Assembly (NCBI GenBank): GCA_964542425.1
Contig: CAZIUB010000056.1
Location: 1 to 46,534 of the forward strand
DNA length: 46,534 bases
Source of the DNA: Dongia_A sp964542425
GTDB lineage: Bacteria > Pseudomonadota > Alphaproteobacteria > Dongiales > Dongiaceae
Direction of reading: 5' to 3'
The translations under genes and the position numbers were made by a program. The notes beneath the pieces are model-generated. The model was given only the letters and a program-made list of their open reading frames with translations. It did no database searches and had not been told where the DNA came from. This document shows, one piece after another, positions 42,221-46,534 of this stretch; position 1 is the first letter of the stretch; each line of letters opens with the position of its first letter.

Positions 42221-44665
42221 CTACATCCGCATCCGTTTGCCCTCGGGATCGAACAGGGGCTGGGCGATGATGGTGGCCTTGCGCTTCTCGCCGATGATCT
42301 CGATCTCGAAGGCGCCCTTGCCCGTGTCGCCGGCGAGTTCGCGCGGCACATAGCCCTGGGCCAGCGACTTGTCCACGTAATGGCCATAGCCGCCCGAAGT
42401 GACCCAGCCGATGACCTTGCCCTGGTGCCAGATCGGCTCGTCGCCCAGCACGTCGGCGTCCGCCGCATCGACCACCATCGAGACGCGGCGCAGCTTGCCG
42501 CCCTCGTGCTTTTCCTTGGCCGCCGCCTCGCGGCCGATGAAATCGTTCTTCGAAAGATCGATGAAGCGATCCATCGCGCCCTCGAACGGCCCGTAGATCG
42601 GGCGCAATTCCCGATACCAGGTGGGGAAATTCTTTTCCAGGCGCAGGCTCAGGAGCGCCCGCATGCCGAAATTGATAAGGCCAAGATCGCGGCCGGCCGC
42701 CATGATTTCCTGGTAAAGCCGGCGCTGATACTCTGGCCGCACCCAGATTTCATAGCCCAGATCGCCGGTATAGGTGACCCGGTTGATCATGGAAGGCGTG
42801 TTGGCGATGGCAAACGCGCGATGATCCATGAACTTCAGGGAAGCGTTGGAGACATCCTCGTCGGTCAGGCGTTCGAGCAACGCCCGCGATTTCGGCCCAG
42901 CGATCGACAGCCCGACCAGGCCTAAGTCGAAGCGGTGAATGCGGACCGAGCCATCCGCCGGCAGATGCGCCTCGAACCAGCGCATGTGGTAAATCTGGGC
43001 CTGGCTCGAGCCCCAGATCAGGAACCTTTCGTCGGCCGCCTTGGCGATGGTGAAATCGCCGATCAGCTTGCCCTGGGGGTTGAGCATCGGCGTCAGCACC
43101 AGCCGGCCTTCCCTTGGCATCCGATTGGTCATGAGGCGGGACAAGAAACCTTCCGCGCCCGGCCCGGTGAACTCGTATTTGGCGAAATTGGCGATTTCGG
43201 TCACGCCCACGCCCTCGCGCACGCCTTGGCATTCGGCCTTCACGTGCGGGAAGTCGTTGGAACGGCGGAAGGAGACGATGTCCCTGGCCTCCACACCCTT
43301 GGGCGCGAACCACAGCGGCGTCTCCAGGCCCCAGGAATCGCCCATGATTGCGCCCTGGCCCAGCATGAGGTCGTAGAGCGAGGTCGTCTGTTGCGGGCGG
43401 GCGGCCGGCAATTCCTCGTTCGGGAAGCGGATGGAGAAGCGGCGCGAGTAATTCTCGCGCACCTTGACATTGGTGTAGGCGCGCGTCGCCCATTCGCCGA
43501 AACGCGAGACGTCCATGGCCCAGACATCGAAGCCGGGATCGCCACCCACCATCCATTGCGACAACGCAAGGCCCACACCGCCGCCTTGGCTGAATCCGGC
43601 CATGACCGCGCAGGCGACCCAGTAATTGCGCAGGCCCTGGACCGGGCCCACCAGCGGGTTGCCGTCCGGCGAGAAAGTGAAGGGGCCGTTGATGACGCGC
43701 TTGATCCCGGCCTTGGCCATGGCTGGGAAATGGCGGTGCCCAATCTCCAGCGAGGGCGCGATGCGGTCGAGGTCGGGGCTGAGGAGCTGGGTCCCGAAAT
43801 CCCAGGGCGTCGTCCTTGGCTGCCACGGCACGCAGGCCTTCTCGTAAGTGCCGAGCACCATACCTTTGCCTTCCTGGCGCATGTAGATTTCGGCCTTGAA
43901 ATCGATGGCATGGGGCAATTCCCGGCCGTGTTCCTTGTTGTAGGAGACGACCTCCGGCATCTCGTCGGTCACCAGATACATGTGTTCCATGGCCAGGACC
44001 GGCAATTCCAACCCGACCATGCGCCCGACTTCGCGCGCCCACAGGCCGCCACAATTGACCACATGCTCGGCCCGGATCGTGCCTTTGTCGGTGATGACGT
44101 CCCAGCCGCCATCGCGATCGGGCTTCAATTCCACGACACGGGTCTTGAGATAGATCTCGGCGCCACCGATCTTGGCCGATTTGGCATAGGCGTGCGTAGT
44201 CCCGGCAGGATCGAGATTGCCGTCGGCGGCGTCCAGCATCGCGCCGACGAAATATTTTTCCTCCAGAAGAGGCATCAGTGCCTTGGCCTCGGCGGGCGTC
44301 AGCAATTCGGTCTCCAGCCCGAGATAGCGCGCGCGGGCATGGGCCATCTTCAGCCAATCCATGCGCTCGCGCGTTTCGGCCAGCATCAGGCCCCCGGACC
44401 GGTGGAGGCCGCAGGATTGCCCGGAGATCTTCTCCAACTCGTCATAGAGGGCGATGGTGTAGCCTTGCAGCTTGGCGACGTTGGGATCGCCATTCAGGGT
44501 ATGGAAGCCGCCAGCGGCGTGCCAAGTGGAGCCGGCGGTCAACTGGTCGCGCTCGACCAGCACGACGTCGCGCCAGCCCGCCTTGGTCAGATGGTAGAGT
44601 ACGCTGCAACCGACCACGCCGCCGCCGATGACGACGACCCGGGCGTGCGACTTCATTTCCGGCAT
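42221..44665 (-). CDS. FAD-dependent dimethylglycine/sarcosine dehydrogenase-like protein (DAO plus GcvT domains)
   Basis: This two-domain flavoprotein has 814 residues. The N-terminal DAO-type FAD-binding domain has VVVIGGGVVGCSVLYHLTKAG and the covalent-FAD region STWHAAGGFHTLNGDP (His candidate about residue 50). The C-terminal half is a GcvT-like aminomethyltransferase/folate domain, with FAKYEFTGPGAEGFLSRLMTNRMP and a final IGWVTSGGYGHYVDKSLAQGYV. It would N-demethylate dimethylglycine or sarcosine, which fits the adjacent sox operon. The start at 44665 has GGAGG upstream; the frame stays open to 44743. It was probably convergent with soxG, 3 bp apart, before the CRISPR island arrived. 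Confidence 0.92.
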   Translation of the reverse strand: MPEMKSHARVVVIGGGVVGCSVLYHLTKAGWRDVVLVERDQLTAGSTWHAAGGFHTLNGDPNVAKLQGYTIALYDELEKISGQSCGLHRSGGLMLAETRERMDWLKMAHARARYLGLETELLTPAEAKALMPLLEEKYFVGAMLDAADGNLDPAGTTHAYAKSAKIGGAEIYLKTRVVELKPDRDGGWDVITDKGTIRAEHVVNCGGLWAREVGRMVGLELPVLAMEHMYLVTDEMPEVVSYNKEHGRELPHAIDFKAEIYMRQEGKGMVLGTYEKACVPWQPRTTPWDFGTQLLSPDLDRIAPSLEIGHRHFPAMAKAGIKRVINGPFTFSPDGNPLVGPVQGLRNYWVACAVMAGFSQGGGVGLALSQWMVGGDPGFDVWAMDVSRFGEWATRAYTNVKVRENYSRRFSIRFPNEELPAARPQQTTSLYDLMLGQGAIMGDSWGLETPLWFAPKGVEARDIVSFRRSNDFPHVKAECQGVREGVGVTEIANFAKYEFTGPGAEGFLSRLMTNRMPREGRLVLTPMLNPQGKLIGDFTIAKAADERFLIWGSSQAQIYHMRWFEAHLPADGSVRIHRFDLGLVGLSIAGPKSRALLERLTDEDVSNASLKFMDHRAFAIANTPSMINRVTYTGDLGYEIWVRPEYQRRLYQEIMAAGRDLGLINFGMRALLSLRLEKNFPTWYRELRPIYGPFEGAMDRFIDLSKNDFIGREAAAKEKHEGGKLRRVSMVVDAADADVLGDEPIWHQGKVIGWVTSGGYGHYVDKSLAQGYVPRELAGDTGKGAFEIEIIGEKRKATIIAQPLFDPEGKRMRM

Positions 44666-45356
44666 GACACAACCTCCAGAGCGGACCCCACCCTTCCCTA
44701 GCAAATTTCCAGGCGCCGCGACAGGAGCCGGCACCTCACCCATTCATTCGAAATTGGCATGACGCGACGCATGAATCCGCCGGCGGCATTGATCTGTCGC
44801 CGGGTCGGTCGGTGGTGGCGAGGCAGCAACAGGGTTCCAGGTCACGATAAACGCGGGTTCAAGCATATCGGTCATTGCTAGGACGTTCGACCACGGCACG
44901 AGTTCGAACCCGCCAAGCACGCGCGGCCGTTCTTGCGCCATTTGATGGGGCGCGACCAAGGACGCTCCAGCGGGCCAATAGTGTCCCGATTCTGAAATTC
45001 ACCAGACCACGCGGCGATACCCCGAGCGAATTTCAGAATCGATAAGGACACTAGCAACTTATTCGAGGCTAGGGTCGTTTTCGGTTTTGCAAGTTCGCTT
45101 GGCGCTCCTGGCCGCGTGATCTGGCGAACTTTAAAAACCACGACACTGGTATGATTCGGTGTCCGGGCGCGGATTCGGGCGCCCGGCAAAGAAATCGTTT
45201 AAACATCACATCTGAGTGTATAGAAGTTATGATCCGGAGGTTATTTCCGTGACTTGGCGCGTTGCTTAAGCCACGCCATGGCCTTAAATTGTCAAGAATT
45301 AACGCGCGCCCAACCATGTGGTCGGGGGCGCTACACCCGGAAGTGAGGCAACAGCC
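44666..45356. other. Gene-free region with one palindromic repeat
   Basis: About 690 bases separate the dehydrogenase start from the RTX-protein start. I see no supported gene. It contains the 75-bp palindromic element at 44979-45053 and must hold the dehydrogenase promoter on the minus strand. Upstream of the RTX gene a TATGAT (45227-45232) is a possible -10 box with no clear -35. Confidence 0.45.
44979..45053. repeat. 75-bp palindromic repeat (ends TAGTGTCC / GGACACTA)
   Basis: Outer arms TAGTGTCC/GGACACTA and inner arms ATTCTGAAATTC/GAATTTCAGAAT make a long imperfect hairpin around a GC-rich centre. The ends resemble those of the 16751 and 46281 elements, so it may be a relative with a different interior. 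Confidence 0.7.
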
Positions 45357-46283
45357 ATGGCGACGCGCAGAGGAACCACAGGCAGGGACAGGATAACCGG
45401 GACACCCAGCGCCGATTCCATTTTCGGTCTAGCCGGCAATGACACCCTGATCGGCGCTGCGGGCAATGACCTCTTAAGTGGTGGCAGTGGGAACGACCGG
45501 CTCGAAGGAAGAGGCGGCGACGACCGACTTGTCGGGGGCACCGGCAGGGATACGTTGCTCGGTGGGACCGGCAACGACCGCCTGCAAGGCGGCAGCGGCA
45601 CCGACACGTTGAACGGCGGCGGCGGCGACGACAAATTCTTCGGCGGCGCCGGGAACGACATCTATGTCGTCAATTCCGCGGGCGACACCATCAGCGAAGG
45701 CACTTTCACGGATTCCGGCGACACCGTGCGCGCGAGCATCGATTTGGATCTGAGCGCGTTGGGTGGCGGCGGCATCGAGAACCTGGTTTTTCTTGGCGCC
45801 GCCAACCTGGGCGCCGGCGGCAATGAAGCCGCCAACACGATGGTCGGCAATCCGGGCAACGATACGCTCTCCGGCAATGGCGGCAACGACACACTGACCG
45901 GCAACGCGGGCGACGACAATCTGAATGGGGGTGACGGGCTCGATACCTTGCGCGGCGGCACCGGCAACGACGAAATGAACGGCGGCGCCGACGGTGACGT
46001 GTTTGTTTACGGCGCCGGCGATATCAATTTCGGATCCCTCGACACTATCAACGACTACAGTTCCATCGATGGGGATGTCATCGATTTGAGCGCCATCATC
46101 GACGGCACCAAGGGTATCGCCAATTTCGTCTCGGTGGTATCCGATGGTGTCGCCGGCCAGAATCTGCGGATCGATTTCGACGGGACTGGTGGCACCTTTG
46201 TCCCCACGGCTTTCGTCAATCTCCCGTCCTACCTGGATGACGTTCGCGTCACAGCGGACGGGGTCACCACGACCATCACCTAG
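45357..46283 (+). CDS. RTX-type calcium-binding hemolysin-repeat protein
   Basis: This 308-residue protein is built of GGxGxDxUx nonapeptide repeats. A first block spans about residues 20-110 (GNDTLIGAAGNDLLSGGSGNDRL and similar) and a second about 170-220. A non-repeat segment lies between (VRASIDLDLSALGGGGIENL). The C-terminal part (GDINFGSLDTINDY, DGDVIDLSAI) resembles the end module of type I-secreted RTX proteins. Such repeats bind Ca2+ outside the cell. The ATG at 45357 is preceded by AAGTGAGG. The TAG stop is the first three bases of the palindromic repeat at 46281, so the original C-terminus may have been shortened. No type I exporter genes are in the window. Confidence 0.87.
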   Translation: MATRRGTTGRDRITGTPSADSIFGLAGNDTLIGAAGNDLLSGGSGNDRLEGRGGDDRLVGGTGRDTLLGGTGNDRLQGGSGTDTLNGGGGDDKFFGGAGNDIYVVNSAGDTISEGTFTDSGDTVRASIDLDLSALGGGGIENLVFLGAANLGAGGNEAANTMVGNPGNDTLSGNGGNDTLTGNAGDDNLNGGDGLDTLRGGTGNDEMNGGADGDVFVYGAGDINFGSLDTINDYSSIDGDVIDLSAIIDGTKGIANFVSVVSDGVAGQNLRIDFDGTGGTFVPTAFVNLPSYLDDVRVTADGVTTTIT

Positions 46284-46333
46284 TGTTCCGCAACCGACAT
46301 TCCGCTCTAGGGACATGTCGGCCCGGAACACTA
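46281..46333. repeat. 53-bp palindromic repeat, inverted copy of 16751-16801
   Basis: It has the same ends TAGTGTTCCG/CGGAACACTA and nearly the same interior as the reverse complement of 16751-16801, with a 2-nt length difference. It overlaps the RTX stop codon and may act as its terminator. In both places a GCAAA-type flank and an IS30-family end follow on the same side. Confidence 0.75.
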
Positions 46334-46351
46334 GCAAATGGGAATGGCATG

Positions 46352-46534
46352 TGTTGTGGTTCCAACATTTGATTCCCAACGCGGATTCAAGTAGCCAGTG
46401 CATAAAGTTTAGCGGTGTCTGGAGAGAGCGTAAAAGACCTCGTTTGGCGTTTTGAATCCGAGCGATTTTCTGGGCCTGCGGTTGAGCAGGCGTTCGACCT
46501 TCGCGACCGTGGCTTGATGGATTGTAGTGAAGTC
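46352..46534 (-). mobile_element. End of an IS30-family insertion sequence, continuing past the window
   Basis: The terminal inverted repeat begins TGTTGTGGTTCCAACA at 46352. The 3' end of a transposase gene lies 29 bp inside it and is transcribed towards it. The other end is outside the window. The same end sequence is present without a transposase at 16684. Confidence 0.75.
46409..46534 (-). CDS. IS30-family transposase, C-terminal fragment cut by window edge
   Basis: The last 41 codons of a transposase are visible on the minus strand, ending TAA at 46409. The segment VERLLNRRPRKSLGFKTPNEV is the typical C-terminal signature of IS30-family DDE transposases (LNxRPRKxLGFxTPxEV), just after the catalytic Glu region. 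Whether the gene is intact cannot be seen. Confidence 0.82.
   Translation of the reverse strand, partial: DFTTIHQATVAKVERLLNRRPRKSLGFKTPNEVFYALSRHR

Noticed and set aside
40580..42468. Small repetitive proteins (RSRPEKKGIKT on plus, LDPLFFGSASQ on minus)
   Set aside because: They are translations of the CRISPR repeats, possible only because the repeat lacks stop codons.

Overview
The window is GC-rich (roughly 60-65 % by eye) and densely coded, with many 1-8 nt ATGA/GTGA gene overlaps. Its content (two Dpp/Opp-type ABC operons, heterotetrameric sarcosine oxidase soxBDAG, a ChvI/ChvG-like two-component pair, CocE-type hydrolases) suggests a free-living alphaproteobacterium, perhaps Rhodospirillales-like. 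Taxonomy is inferred; no rRNA or other marker gene is present.

Layout. (1) 1-4006, minus strand: a peptide/opine-type ABC operon (binding protein, two permeases, and an ATPase cut by the window edge). (2) 4488-5660, minus: an iron-dependent alcohol dehydrogenase. (3) 5800-9905, plus: two tandem 676-residue CocE/NonD-type serine hydrolases. (4) 9920-15384, minus: a second complete Dpp-type ABC operon, convergent with the hydrolases. A plausible reading is that the transporters import an amide, ester or peptide that the hydrolases cleave. (5) 15950-22368: small secreted and hypothetical proteins, a vWA protein with a repeat at its 5' end, an SMP-30/gluconolactonase-like enzyme, a fragment of a spermidine-synthase-like membrane protein, and a response regulator/histidine kinase pair. 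Several intergenic repeats lie between them. (6) 22369-22917: non-coding, with a strong terminator hairpin and a possible small RNA. (7) 22918-28057: soxB-soxD-soxA-soxG, which demethylate sarcosine. (8) 28060-42219: a type III-A CRISPR-Cas locus. (9) 42221-44665, minus: a dimethylglycine/sarcosine dehydrogenase-like flavoprotein that would have been convergent with soxG. (10) 45357-46283: an RTX-type calcium-binding protein, then a palindromic repeat and the end of an IS30-family element.

The most interesting part is region 8. The order is cas6, a Csm6-type ring nuclease with a C-terminal extension, csm1/cas10, csm2, csm3, csm4, csm5, a CARF-HEPN effector, cas2, cas1, a second degenerate cas1-like gene, a second cas2, a short leader and an array of 21 repeats. 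The adaptation block therefore holds two Cas1-type and two Cas2-type proteins, and the second Cas1 lacks the catalytic His. The locus is bracketed by an 84-bp direct repeat (83/84 identical) of the last 27 or so codons of soxG. Removing one copy plus the locus would put the soxG stop codon 3 bp from the stop of the convergent dehydrogenase. This looks like a clean, gene-restoring insertion of a complete CRISPR-Cas island at the 3' end of a protein-coding gene, with no recognisable integrase inside it.

The array reads left to right. The repeat ends in a type III-like 5' handle, the degenerate repeat is leader-distal, and an AT-rich 126-nt interval with a hairpin precedes that last repeat.
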